A stretch of DNA of 64,000 bases from Spiroplasma sp. SV19 (GCF_030060925.1 NZ_CP045455.1:1-64000); one strand, 5' to 3'; numbered from the stretch's first letter, positions 46,317 through 56,912 are shown. The notes: generated by a model from the sequence alone, not told the origin. Numbers and translations: made by a program.

Positions 46317-46631
46317 ATGGAGGCAAAACCAGTTATTATGTTGGCTTGTTCCGCCGGAATGAGTACATCAATTTTAGTACAACGAATGGAAGAAGCTGCA
46401 AAAACGTTAAATTGTGATGTAACTGTTTTAGCAATTCCGACAATTGAAGCAATTCACCGTTGGCAAGAAGCCAGTATTTTATTGTTAGGACCACAAGTTC
46501 GTTATGAATTAGATCGCTTTAAAAAAGCGATTAAGGATCAAATTCCAGTTTTTGTAATTGACCAGATGGATTATGGAATGGGTGATGGCCAAAAAGTTTT
46601 AACCTTTGCGTTACAACAATTAAATTTATAA
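46317..46631 (+). CDS. celA: PTS lactose/cellobiose-type IIB component
   Basis: A 104-residue cytoplasmic phosphotransfer protein. The phospho-accepting Cys is in VIMLACSAGMSTSILVQRM (Cys-10), as in lactose/cellobiose IIB; LLLGPQVRYELDRFKK is the second family block. It passes phosphate from IIA to the sugar bound by IIC. AAAGGAACACAAATA precedes the ATG. A IIA gene is missing from this window. The 3' end is echoed upstream of the second IIC gene. Confidence 0.92.
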   Translation: MEAKPVIMLACSAGMSTSILVQRMEEAAKTLNCDVTVLAIPTIEAIHRWQEASILLLGPQVRYELDRFKKAIKDQIPVFVIDQMDYGMGDGQKVLTFALQQLNL

Positions 46632-46655
46632 TTTAAGAAAGGAGTTGATTTAATT

Positions 46656-48554
46656 ATGGGAGAATCAGTGGCGACAAAACCAAATAAATTTACCACATGA
46701 TTAAATAACAAATTTATTCCTACTGTTGGAAAAATTGGAAACCAGACGCACTTATCAATTATTCGGGATAGTTTTGCTTTAATTACGCCGTTACTAATTG
46801 CAGGAGCCTTAGCTGTGTTTATTAATCAAATTATCTTAGGTTCAAGTGTTATTTCATTATCGTATTGGATTGCTTATTGAAGCAAAATGTACGATGGTTT
46901 TGAGGGCGATAACATTATTTTTTTACCTAACGCTCTGAAGGCACTTGATGCCTTACGATCTGTTAATGGGGTAATTTGAAATGCTTCATTAATGGTAATG
47001 ACGTTATATATTGTTTTTCTAATTGGTTATTTATTAGGAAAACGCCGTGGGCAAGATCCAGCAATTATGGCTGGAATTGTGTCATTTGCAACTTTTATTG
47101 TGGCGGGAGCTGGAATTGCTGGCTGAGAGTTTGCACAAAAATTTATGGGCGCTGAAGGGTTGTTTTCGGGAATTATTATTGCCTTTTTAAGCGCAGAATT
47201 ATTTATTTTTTTACAACGCAATAATCGTTTAGCGATTAGAATGCCAAAAAACGTCCCGCCTGCCGTTGGTCATGCTTTTGCCAAATTATTACCAATGATT
47301 ATTACTACTTTTTTGTTTGGAATTGTATCGCAATTATTAATTTGAGCACCAATTGAATACACGGTGATTGATCAATTCAACCAAGAATTTATTAAACAAG
47401 ATAATTTTGCAGGAATTTATCGAAATACCCACGGTGAAATGTTTCAATTATTAAATGGAACTTTACAACCATTAACTAATGCTCAAACTGCATTGGTAAC
47501 AAAAATTGAATATTTAACAATGACTGCTAATCCAATGTGAGGGGAATTTGGTCCGTTGGATAAAATTACAACAGAACCAGAATATAGTGCTTTTAATACA
47601 AATTTTAAAGCCTTAACATTAGTTACTTTAATTTATAAATTTTTCACATATCCCTTTATGAACGCAGCATCTAATCCCAATGTTGGATTAGGATTTGCCT
47701 TATTATATATTTTATTTGTTTCAATTTTTTGATTCTTTGGTTTACATGGTACAAACATTATGAATGGAATTTTTGCGCCAGTTTGATTATATGCAACAGC
47801 ACAAAATTCAATTGCTTTTAAAGCAGGACAAAACTTACCATTTATTTTTTCACAAGGATTTTTTGATGGATTCATCTTTTTAGGGGGATGAGGAATGTCT
47901 TTAGGGTTATTACTGATTACTTTAATTATGGGACGCGATAAACAAGCACGAGCTATTTCAAAAAGTTCAATTGCCCCCGGAATATTTAACATTAATGAAC
48001 CAGTAACCTTTGCGTATCCCTTAATTTTAAACCCCGTGATGGCAATTCCAGCCATTATTGGGCCATGTTTACTAGTAATTTGAACCTGATTTTGAATCTC
48101 AACTGGTGTTGTGCCCGGCGCAGCATTATTAATTCCATGGGTCGCACCGGTGGGAGTAGGAGCCTTTATTACAACAGGAAGCTGAAAGGGAATTCTGTTA
48201 GCCCTCTCAAATTTAATATTAATGGCTATCCTTTATATTCCGTTCATTTTTATTGCTAATAAAATTGCAAAAAATAATGATACCGCTGTTTCGCTTAATT
48301 ATTTAGGACGAATTCAATTCTTGTTTACTGGTCGTAATTATGCCGAACCACAAGCAAAAGAATTACGTCTTCGTCAACGTGCTGAATTAAAACAGAGTTT
48401 AAATCCACAAGAACGTCGTGTTCTCAAAGAACGTTATCGTAATGAATGAAAAACTTTACATAATGAATTAGTAACAAAATATCGCCAAATTCGCAGTGAT
48501 AAAAAAACTGCACGGCAATTAGCAAAAAAAGATCGTAAAACAAAAAAAGAATAA
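46656..48554 (+). CDS. celB: PTS cellobiose/diacetylchitobiose-type IIC permease, copy 1
   Basis: A 632-residue membrane protein. NQTHLSIIRDSFALITPLLI starts the membrane domain, HGTNIMNGIF carries the conserved His region, and FNINEPVTFAYPLILNP matches the NEP signature of the lactose/cellobiose IIC family. The usual length is 430-460. The excess comes from a segment between membrane helices (residues about 240-320, with GEMFQLLNGTLQPLTN) and a charged helical tail of about 90 residues (KELRLRQRAELKQSLNPQER). AAAGGAGTTGATTTAATT precedes the ATG. Beta-diglucosides or chitobiose are likely substrates; the exact sugar is not determined. Confidence 0.9.
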
Positions 48555-48578
48555 TTAACTGGAGGTGCCAAAGAACAG

Positions 48579-49061
48579 ATGGGAATTTGAAAAACAGCAG
48601 CTAACGCGAATAGTCCCGATCGAAAATATCATAATAATTTTGATGAAGTTCACCGCTTTTGTGAAGGACATTATACTTTTGATGTTTTTGAAGCAGTTGA
48701 ACCGTTATTTCAAAAAATTGTAACATTATCGTTATTAACAATGCGAGAAAAACTCCGCTTAGAGCACTTAAAACCAGAGCTTGTTTTACATGATAAAGTT
48801 ACTGGGCAAAGTTATTTATGTAATGAATATGTTCCAAACCAAGTTTATAGTTTAAAAACAAAACTTGATTCAGATACTTATTGAACAATTTTTCGATTTG
48901 AGAAAATCAAACCAAATCGTACGCGAATTACATATTTACAACGGGTTCAAAAAGACCAAACAATTGGGGGTGCAGTACGGTTTTTAGGCAGACGAACTTT
49001 TTTAAAAAATATTCGTAAAAAAGGTGCTCAAATTGCTCTTTATTTATCCCAACAAAAATAA
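48579..49061 (+). CDS. DUF3284-like protein of the PTS locus
   Basis: A 160-residue soluble protein. Residues 25-160 suggest the DUF3284 fold found beside cellobiose PTS genes in Firmicutes and Mollicutes: FDVFEAVEPLFQKIVTLSLL at the start, YVPNQVYSLKTKLDSDTYWT, then RITYLQRVQKDQ and the basic end FLGRRTFLKNIRKKGAQIAL. The match is from memory of the pattern and not from a search. AACTGGAGGTGCCAAAGAACAG precedes the ATG. It lies 24 bases behind IIC and is probably co-transcribed. Function unknown. Confidence 0.6.
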
Positions 49062-49143
49062 AGTTATTTTGGAAAAGATAATTGTGCTGTTTTAGTTTTT
49101 ATGATAAGGTTAAAATAATAGAAAAAGGAACAGTGGTGAAATA

Positions 49144-49527
49144 ATGCAAGTTAATCTTTTCGAAATTGATTATTTACAATTATGTTTTTCTGATTTAGGT
49201 TCAGAATATCTTCATAAAACTAATATTGAAGATATTATTTTGTATCAAACTGAAGTTCAAGTTGATAAATTACGGGTTAATTATCATCAAATGAATTTAG
49301 ATAAAGAATGAGATTCTTTTAAATTGAAGATTATTGATTCAACAGCAGCAGTTAATGTTTATCAAACTTGTCAAAATTTAAATTTTAATTCAACAAATAA
49401 AATTAAAGTTCTTTGTAAGTTAAAACCACAAGGCAAAATGATTATGCGTTGTGTTGCAAGTATTAGTCAATCTTCTGTATCTTCACCAGTTTCTTTTGAC
49501 ATTAATATTTTAAATCAACCTTATTAA
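49144..49527 (+). CDS. Small unknown protein
   Basis: A 127-residue frame with one TGA read as Trp (DKEWDSF). It starts MQVNLFEIDYLQLCFSDLG and ends in beta-type segments (KIKVLCKLKPQGKMIMRCVA; SPVSFDINILNQPY). No membrane segment or motif is visible. It lies 82 bases behind the DUF3284-like gene with a weak TAAAAT box between (about 49112), and a terminator follows. Such small proteins with the DUF3284-like partner could belong to the PTS locus, but no function is recognised. Confidence 0.6.
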
Positions 49528-49579
49528 TGGTAATGATTATGATAAAATTTTCTAATTAATAAATTTGATGAAAATCACA

Positions 49580-49617
49580 AATATTATTTGTTTTTCAGAA
49601 ACAAATAATATTTTTTA
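49580..49617 (+). terminator. Terminator before the agmatine deiminase homologue
   Basis: AATATTATTTGTTT pairs with AAACAAATAATATT around TTCAG, then TTTTAATT follows. Confidence 0.85.
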
Positions 49618-49682
49618 ATTATGAAATCTAGTTGTTATAACAGCAATTATTATTCATACTTTAGAATGGAGGAACTCATAAA

Positions 49683-50801
49683 ATGAGTAAATTATTAACA
49701 ACAACACCCAAACAAGATGACTTTTATTTACCAGCTGAAACAAATAATCACCTTCGTACTTGAATGATGTGACCACATATGAAGGATAATTGACAAAAAG
49801 ATGCCTTTCCGGCACAAAAGATTTTCACTTTAATTGCAAAAATAATTAGTACTTATGAACCAGTTGAAATGATTGTTAATGAACAAAACTATTCTCGTGC
49901 TAAAAAAATGTTGGGAAATGCAAATGTTAATTTATTAAAGCTTAAGTATTATGATAGTTGAGCGCGTGATTTGGGGGCTCTTTATTTAGTAAATGCAACT
50001 GGTGATCGTCGAGCAGTTAGTTTTCAGTTTAACGGTTGAGGCATGCAAAATAGTTTAGTGTTAAAAGAACGACAGTTTAAGTGAGATTATACAATTGACA
50101 ACCAAGTTGCAATTGCGATGGCTCACGCTAGTGGACTTGATTATTATGCTTGTCCGTTAGTGCTAGAAGGTGGGGCTATTCATACCGATGGGGAAGGAAC
50201 ATTGTATACAACCGAAGAATGCCTATTAAATTCAAATCGTAATCCGTCATTAACAAGGGACGAAGTTGAAGAATATTTAAAGCAATACTTAAATGTTGAG
50301 AAAGTAATTTGAATTCCACGGGGAATGTATAGTGATGAAACAAGCGGTCATATTAATAATTTATTGCATATTGTTGAACCGGGACATCTTTTATTAAACT
50401 GAACAGATAATAAAATTGATCCCCAATATGAACGCAGTTTAGAAGCATTATTATTGCTAGAAAAAACCGTTGATGCGAAAGGACGAGTATTAAAAATTAC
50501 TAAGTTACATCAACCAACCCCACTTTTTTTGACAAAACGCGAAGCAAGTGAGCGTAAAGATAGTGCACGGTTAGTGCATCGAATTGCTGGTTTTCGAATG
50601 CCAGCAAGTTATTTAAATTTTCATCTTGTTAATAAAGCTTTAATCTTACCAATTTTTGGCGACCCAATTTGAGATCAAAATGCAATTACTGTTTTAACAA
50701 AATGTTTTCCAACTCGTGAAGTGATTCCTGTTTATGCTCGTGAAATTGTTTTAGGGGGTGGGGGAATTCACTCTATGACTCAGACAGAATTTTTGTTCTA
50801 G
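49683..50801 (+). CDS. aguA: Agmatine deiminase homologue lacking catalytic residues
   Basis: A 372-residue member of the agmatine deiminase family, which hydrolyses agmatine to N-carbamoylputrescine. Family landmarks are clear: RTWMMWPHMKDNW...FPAQ near the N-terminus, [29 protein letters not shown] with the Glu, and LNWTDN. However, the C-terminal GGGNIHCITQ signature reads [10 protein letters not shown], so the nucleophilic Cys is Ser (TCT at 50772), and GHxDN reads GHINN, so the catalytic Asp is Asn. RDxGP reads RDLGA. The protein ends six residues later. The frame is intact with TGA as Trp, and GGAGGAACTCATAAA precedes the ATG. Likely inactive or repurposed. Confidence 0.88.
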
Positions 50802-50825
50802 CAAGATACTAATTAAAACATTGAC

Positions 50826-50870
50826 TATCAAAAATTAAATTTATAATTTGAGAAAGGAAATAATTTAGTT
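50826..50870 (+). repeat. Remnant of the IIB 3' end before the second IIC
   Basis: AAAATTAAATTTATAATTTG then AGAAAGGA copies the end of the IIB gene and IIC ribosome binding site (46616-46650: CAATTAAATTTATAATTTAAGAAAGGA). Only the last four or five codons of IIB are present, so the duplication began inside IIB. Confidence 0.75.
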
Positions 50871-52769
50871 ATGGGAGAATCAATCGTAAGAAAGCCGAGC
50901 AAATTTACAACATGAATTAACAACAAATTTATTCCTGTTGTTGAAAAAATTGGGAATCAAACCCACTTGTCGATTATTCGAGATAGTTTTGCGCTAATTA
51001 CCCCGTTATTTATTGCGGGGGCTTTAGCTATCTTTATTGATCAAATTATCTTAGGTTCGAGTGTTATTTCATTATCGTATTGAATTGCTTATTGAAGTAA
51101 AATGTATGAGGGTTTTGATGGGGATAACATTATTTTTCTATCTAATGTTGGAAAGACATTTGATGCTTTAAAATCCGTTAATGGAGTAGTTTGAAACGCT
51201 TCATTAATGGTGATGACATTATATATTGTCTTTCTAATTGGCTATTTATTAGGAAAACGGCGCGAACAAGACCCGGCAATTATCGCTGGAATTGTCTCTT
51301 TTGCAACTTTTATTGTGGCGGGAGCTGGGATTGCTGGTTGAGAGTTTGCACAAAAATTTATGGGGGTAGATGGTTTATTTTCGGGAATTATTGTTGCCTT
51401 TTTAAGTGCAGAATTATTTATTTTTTTACAACGTAATAATCGTTTAACGATTAGAATGCCAAAAAATATCCCTCCTGCCGTTGGCCATGCTTTTGCTAAA
51501 TTATTACCAATGATTATTACCACTTTTTTGTTTGGAATTGTGTCGCAATTATTAATTTGAGCACCAATTGAATACACGGTAATTGATCAATTCAAGCAAG
51601 AATTTATTAACCAAGATAATTTTGGGGGAATTTATCGAAATACCCACGGTGAAATGTTTCAATTATTAAATGGAACTTTACAACCATTAACTAATGTTCA
51701 AACTGCATTGGTAACAAAAATTGAATATTTGACAATGACCTCTGATTCAATATGAGGGGCATTTGGTTCGTTGGATGAAATTACAACAGAACCAGAATAT
51801 AGTACTTTCAATTTAAATTTTAAGACCTTAACATTAGTTACTTTAATTTATAAATTTTTTACATATCCTTTTATGAATGTTGCCGCTAATCCCAATATTG
51901 GGTTAGGATTAGCCTTATTATATATTTTCTTTGCCTCAATTTTTTGATTCTTTGGTTTACATGGCACAAACATTATGAATGGAATTTTTGGTCCAATCTG
52001 ATTATATGCGACAGTTCAAAATTCAATTGCTTTTAAAGCGGGTCAAAATCTACCATTTATTTTCTCCCTAGGATTTTTTGATGCCTTTATTTTTTTAGGA
52101 GGATGAGGAATGTCGCTGGGATTAATTCTTATTACCTTAATTATGGGACGCGATAAGCAAACACGTACTGTTTCAAAAAAATTAATTGTACCAACAATAT
52201 TTAACATTGATGAACCAGTAACCTTTGCATATCCGTTATTTTTAAACCCTGTGTTGGTAATTCCAAGCATTATTGGCTCGCTCTTATTAGTAATTTGAAC
52301 CTGATTTTGAATTTCAATTGGCGTTGTGCCCGGTGCAGCATTATTAATTCCATGAATGGCTCCGGTCGGAATTGGTGCTTTTATTACAACAGGCAGCTGA
52401 AAGGGCATTATTTTAGCGTTTTCAAATTTAATTTTAATGGTTGTTCTTTATATTCCATTTATTTTAATTGCTAATAGAATTGCAAAAAATAATGGTACCA
52501 CTGTTTCGCTTAATTATTTAGGACGAATTCAATTTTTGCTTATTGGTCGTAATTATGCTGAACCACAGGCAAAAGAATTACGTCTTCGTCAACGGGTTGA
52601 ATTAAAACAGAGTTTAAATCCACAAGAACGTCGTATTCTCAAAGAACGTCATCGTAATGAATGAAAAACTTTACATAATGAATTAGTAGCAAAATATCGT
52701 CAAGTTCGTCATGACAAAAAAAGGGCACGACAATTTGCCAAACAGAATCGAAAAACAAGTAAAATTTAG
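50871..52769 (+). CDS. PTS cellobiose-type IIC permease, copy 2
   Basis: A 632-residue paralogue of the permease at 46656-48554, identical in length and highly similar throughout. It includes the same internal segment and the same basic C-terminal tail (KELRLRQRVELKQSLNPQER). One difference lies in the sugar-binding signature: FNINEPVTFAYP in copy 1 is FNIDEPVTFAYP here. The membrane helices and NQTHLSIIRDSF are kept. AGAAAGGAAATAATTTAGTT precedes the ATG. No IIB is attached; it would have to share the IIB at 46317. The frame is intact with many TGA codons, which argues that it is functional. Confidence 0.9.
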
Positions 52770-52790
52770 TATAAAAAAAGTCTTTTTTGC

Positions 52791-52818
52791 TTTACAATTA
52801 AAATCTTTTTGGTATTAT
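52791..52818 (+). promoter_or_regulatory. pyr operon promoter
   Basis: TTTACA (52791-52796) and TATTAT (52813-52818) with a 16-base spacer. It lies 22 bases before the leader ATG. An upstream AAAAAAAGTCTTTTTT stretch may end transcription from the IIC gene. Confidence 0.5.
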
Positions 52819-52839
52819 ATATTATTAAGGTGATAGTAA

Positions 52840-52989
52840 ATGCAAATGAGAAAGTTAAACAACTGTGCTAAAAATAAAGGTAAACATCGTCTGCAACGAG
52901 TTCTTACTTTTCTTTCTCATTTGTTCTTAAGTTTATTTTATCCCCATCATTTTAAAACTTACTTAATTAATTGGAATTTATCTTATTAA
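52840..52989 (+). CDS. pyrL: Leader peptide of the pyr operon (49 residues)
   Basis: An open frame of 49 codons beginning MQMRKLNNCAKNKGKHRLQR, with ribosome binding site AAGGTGA (52827-52833) six bases before the ATG. Its middle codes for VLTFLSHLFLSLFYPHH, which makes the RNA from about 52899 to 52953 a pyrimidine-rich, U-rich tract. The stop codon (52987-52989) lies inside the 3' arm of the terminator at 52955-53006. This is the layout of the enterobacterial pyrBI attenuator, where a ribosome close behind RNA polymerase blocks the terminator when UTP is scarce. The gene name is by analogy; sequence similarity to the E. coli leader is not claimed. Confidence 0.7.
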   Translation: MQMRKLNNCAKNKGKHRLQRVLTFLSHLFLSLFYPHHFKTYLINWNLSY

Positions 52990-53006
52990 TTAAGTAAGTT
53001 TTTTTT
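52955..53006 (+). terminator. Attenuator terminator of the pyr operon
   Basis: AAACTTACTTAATTAAT (52955-52971) pairs perfectly over 17 bases with ATTAATTAAGTAAGTTT (52985-53001), followed by a run of T to 53006. It stands between the leader peptide and pyrB and overlaps the last 12 leader codons. A small hairpin TCGT-CTGCA-ACGA (about 52888-52900) just before the U-rich tract could pause RNA polymerase. Confidence 0.85.
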
Positions 53007-53042
53007 ATGTTCAAAATAGTGATAGAAAGTGAGAATATTGGA

Positions 53043-53924
53043 ATGAAAAGTAAAAGTCTTTTTAATTTAGATGATTGAAATCAGCAAGAAGTTAATAATT
53101 TTTTAACAGAAGCTTTGCAATTTAAAAATAATGTTAAAAAAGTTGATTATCAGCAACGAAAAATTGTTGCAAACTTATTTTTTGAACCTTCAACACGAAC
53201 ACATTATTCGTTTGATGTTGCTGCTCATAAATTAGGATGTAAAACATTAAACTTTAATGAACAATTTAGTGCGACAAAAAAAGGGGAAACATTATATGAT
53301 ACCATCAAAACTTTCGAAGCATTAGGGGTTGATGCCTTAGTAATCCGCCACCCAGAAAATAATTATTATAATGCTCTAATTGATAAAATTAAGGTTCCCA
53401 TTTTAAATGGAGGTGACGGTTCGGGAAATCATCCAACGCAAAGTCTTTTAGATTTATTAACAATTAAAGAACAATTTGGTGAGTTTGCTGGTTTAAATAT
53501 TATTATTGTTGGTGATATTAAGTACTCTCGTGTTGCAAAAACTAATATTCAAATTATGCAAAAATTAGGAATGAATGTTTATACAACAGGAATTAACGAA
53601 TTACAAATTCCGGGAGTTGTAAGTGTTGATTTTAAAGCGAATCTTCCCAAAATGGATGTTGTGATGTTATTGCGTTACCAATTTGAACGTTTTGCAGATA
53701 ATGAACAATACCATTTAGATTATTTACATAATTATAAATTAACATCTGCCTTAGTTGCGACAATGAAACCAACGGCTATTATTATGCATCCAGCACCATT
53801 TAACCGTGGGATTGAAATCGATGATGATGTTGTTGAATGTAAACAGGCAAAAATATTTGAGCAGATGACTAATGGTGTTTTTGTGCGAATGGCATTATTG
53901 AATAATATTTTAAGTACTAACTAA
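53043..53924 (+). CDS. pyrB: Aspartate carbamoyltransferase catalytic subunit
   Basis: A 293-residue enzyme joining carbamoyl phosphate and aspartate. The carbamoyl-phosphate loop FFEPSTRTHYSFDVAAHKLG is near residue 45, ATKKGETLYDTIKTFEALG the Ser/Lys loop, HPTQSLLDLLTI the next block, and MHPAPFNRGIEI the C-terminal signature. The start ATG at 53043 gives the normal N-terminus SLFNLDDWNQQEVNNF with Trp from TGA; the ribosome binding site is weak. No regulatory subunit gene is present, as in Gram-positive bacteria. Confidence 0.95.
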
Positions 53925-53925
53925 A

Positions 53926-55194
53926 ATGATTTATACTTTTACTAATGCTAAGGTGTACTTGCCAACTGGTTTTCAACAAACAAATATTACAATCGAAGAT
54001 AATAAGATTATTCAAATTGGGTCTAAAGTGCTAGGGACAGAAATCAAATTATCACCAACTTGTATTATTGTGCCAAGTTTTATTGATTTACATGCTCATT
54101 TTCGTGAACCTGGTCAAACAGATAAAGAGGATTTAGTAACTGGCGCCCTAAGCGGACTATACGGTGGTTATCAGACGGTTTGTGTGATGGCAAATACCAT
54201 TCCCGTTATTGACCATCCTACAGTTTTAGCCCCATTATTAATGAAAGCAAAAAAAATTCCAATTAATATTCAGTTTTTCAGTGCGATTACTAATAATTTA
54301 GCAGGTCAAAAAGCAGTTGATTTTGCTAGTTTTGGTGAAGATGTTATTGGCTTTAGTGATGATGGGGTCTATTTGGCTAACCAAGCCTTATTAATAACAG
54401 CCTTAAAATATGGTCAAGCTAATCATAAATTAGTTTCATTGCATGTTGATAACCGTCATCAATTAACATCAACAACAACGATACTAAATCACGAAGTTGC
54501 CAAAAGATTTAATTTAACTGGAGTTGATAAAGACTATGAAGTAGGTTCATTAAGCCAAGATTTAACAATTGTTAATCAACTGCGACTGCCATATCATCTA
54601 TGCCATCTTTCTACGGCCGAAAGTGTCGCTTTAATTCGAGCGAGTAAAACAATTAACCCATTTTTAACTTGTGAAGTAACTCCACATCATTTAACCTTAT
54701 CAACTGATGATATTTTAATGAATGATGGGAATTACCTAATGAATCCACCTTTAAATCTAAAAAGTGATCAATTGAGTCTAATTGCGGCTTTAAATGATGG
54801 AACAATTGATGTCATTGCAACAGACCATGCTCCACATCAAACAACAGAAAAAGGGTTGTTTGCAACTAGTGCAATGGGAATCATTGGTTTGCAATTAACT
54901 TTTCCGGTACTATATACAAAGTTAGTTCAACCACAAAAAGTGTCATTAGCAACAATTATTAATGCTTTAACAGTTAATCCCCAAAAGTTAATCCACCATC
55001 ATGATGTTCAATTAAAAGTTAATAATCAGGCTAACTTTACGATAATTGATTTAGCATTAACCCAAATGGTAACTAGTAAATTATTAAAATCAAAAGCAAC
55101 AAATACTCCTTTTTTAGGGACTGTTTTAACTGGTTGACCAATTATGAATGTTCATAATGGGACAATTCATCATTTAAATGAGGAAGGAACATAA
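53926..55194 (+). CDS. pyrC: Dihydroorotase
   Basis: A 422-residue metalloenzyme of the Gram-positive PyrC type. The zinc site DLHAHFREPGQTDKEDL is near residue 55, VSLHVDNRHQL and PYHLCHLSTAESVALI supply further metal-region residues, TCEVTPHHLTL the next His pair and IATDHAPHQ the catalytic Asp. The C-terminus is LTGWPIMNVHNGTI, where TGA is Trp. One base separates it from pyrB, indicating coupling. Confidence 0.95.
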
Positions 55195-55197
55195 CTA

Positions 55198-55968
55198 ATG
55201 GAAAAACAAATAATTGAAACAACAACATTACTAGTAAATGAACAACTAGGACCTGATTTATGACTAGCAACTTTTAAAGCACCCCGCCTTAGTAAAATTG
55301 CTCAGCCAGGTCAGTTTATGCTAATTGAACCATCACAACAATTCTTCTTAAAACGACCATTTAGTTTTTTTGATATTAACGCCAAAGCAGAAACAATTGC
55401 GGTTTATTATCAAAATAAAGGCTTGGGAACTTGATTTATGGCAAATAAATGACTAATTGGTCAAGCCGTTCAGATTCAAGGTCCGCATGGTCAAGGCTTT
55501 CAAATTACTAAGGAAACGGATGATTTGTTAATTGTGGCGGGAGGAATTGGCATTGCGCCAATGAAAGCCTTAATTGATGATTTAATTACAAAGAAAGTTA
55601 AGTATACGGCTATTTTTGGGGGGCGAACAAAAAATGCGCTTAATGTTTTGTCCTTATTTCAAGATAATACCCGGTTTTTATTAAATACTGATGATGGAAC
55701 AATTGGCCAACAACAAAATATTATTGTGGCATTAGAACAATATTTAGAAACACATCAACCACAAATGATTGTGGCATGTGGACCAGAAGTTGCTTTAACA
55801 AAAATTAATCAAATTGCAAAGGAAAATCGCATTACAACCCAAATTTCTTATGAAAGTCATATGGCTTGTGGGGTTGGTGCATGTATGGGTTGTACAAAAA
55901 CAATTGATGGAACTAATAAAAAAATTTGTACTGATGGCCCCATTATTACTGTTAAATATGACAAATAA
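55198..55968 (+). CDS. pyrK: Dihydroorotate dehydrogenase electron transfer subunit
   Basis: A 256-residue flavoprotein with an iron-sulfur cluster. The FAD-binding domain holds PGQFMLIEPSQQFFLKRPFS, the NAD domain LLIVAGGIGIAPMKALIDDL, and the C-terminus the 2Fe-2S ligands CGVGACMGCTK...CTDGPI. PyrK passes electrons from type 1B PyrD to NAD. It begins three bases after pyrC. Its value depends on PyrD, which is interrupted downstream. Confidence 0.95.
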
Positions 55969-55985
55969 AAAGGAGAATGACAAAG

Positions 55986-56912
55986 ATGTTAAAAACAGAG
56001 TTTTTAGGGTATAACTTAAATTCCCCATTAACAACCGCAAGTGGTACCTTTGGCTATGGTGAATGTTATCGAGATTTTTTTGATGTAAGTGAATTGGGAA
56101 TGTTAACAACAAAAGGGATTACATTAGAACCAAGACCAGGAAATGCTTCCCCACGTTTAGCTGAAGTGACGGGGGGCATTATTAATTCAATTGGATTAGA
56201 AAATCCGGGCTTAAAATAATTTCAGACAAAAATTGTTCCAACTTTTCAAGCTTTTCAAATTCCAATTGTTGTTAATTTAAATGGTAAAACAATTGAAGAA
56301 TATGAAATGTTAGCAAAAGTAATTAACGATATTTCAGTTATTGCTTTTGTTGAATTAAATATTTCTTGTCCAAATGTAAAAGAGGGGGGAATTTTATTTG
56401 GTACTGACCCCGTTATTACACGAGAAATTGTAAAACGAGTACGTCAGGTTTTAACAAAAAAGAAATTAATTGTTAAATTATCACCATCAGTTACTGATAT
56501 TAAGCGTTTTGCTCTTATTTGCCAAGAAGAACGAGCTGATGCGATTAGTTTAATTAATACAATTCCGGCAATGCAAATTGATCTTAAGACAAAAAAACCA
56601 ACCTTAGGGAATATTATTGGTGGTTTGAGTGGTCCTTGTATTAAACCAATTGCGGTTCGCATGGTTTATGAGGTTGCTAGTGTTGTTAACATTCCAATTA
56701 TTGGGATGGGTGGTGTTAGTTCAACAAATGATGTTTTAGAATTTTTAATGGCTGGTGCGCGGGTGGTTGCTGTTGGAACTAGTTTATTTTCAAATCCTAA
56801 TTTAGTAACAGAGATTAAAACAGGACTATTAGAATATTGCCAACAGCATCAGTTAAATAATATTAGTGAGATTATTGGAGTTGCTCACCAAAAGGAGGGA
56901 GAAGATGAATAA
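55986..56912 (+). pseudogene. pyrD: Dihydroorotate dehydrogenase (type 1B) interrupted by a TAA
   Basis: The frame encodes about 308 residues of a PyrD-B enzyme: SPLTTASGTFGYGECYRDFF, TTKGITLEPRPGN, the catalytic Cys in ELNISCPNVKEGG, GLSGPCIKPIAVRMVYEV and the FMN-binding GMGGVSSTNDVLEFLMAGA. It is interrupted by an in-frame TAA at 56217-56219, in GLENPGLK-stop-FQTKIVPTFQ. Homology continues in the same frame. A TGA (Trp) there would give LKWFQTK, so a single G-to-A change explains the stop. AGGAG ends 10 bases before the ATG at 55986; the ATG at 55977 is too close to it. Confidence 0.9.

Noticed and set aside
52840-52989. PyrR-binding anti-antiterminator in the pyr leader
   Set aside because: No sequence like the conserved PyrR-binding hairpin loop was found; the leader frame and U-rich tract fit coupled attenuation better.
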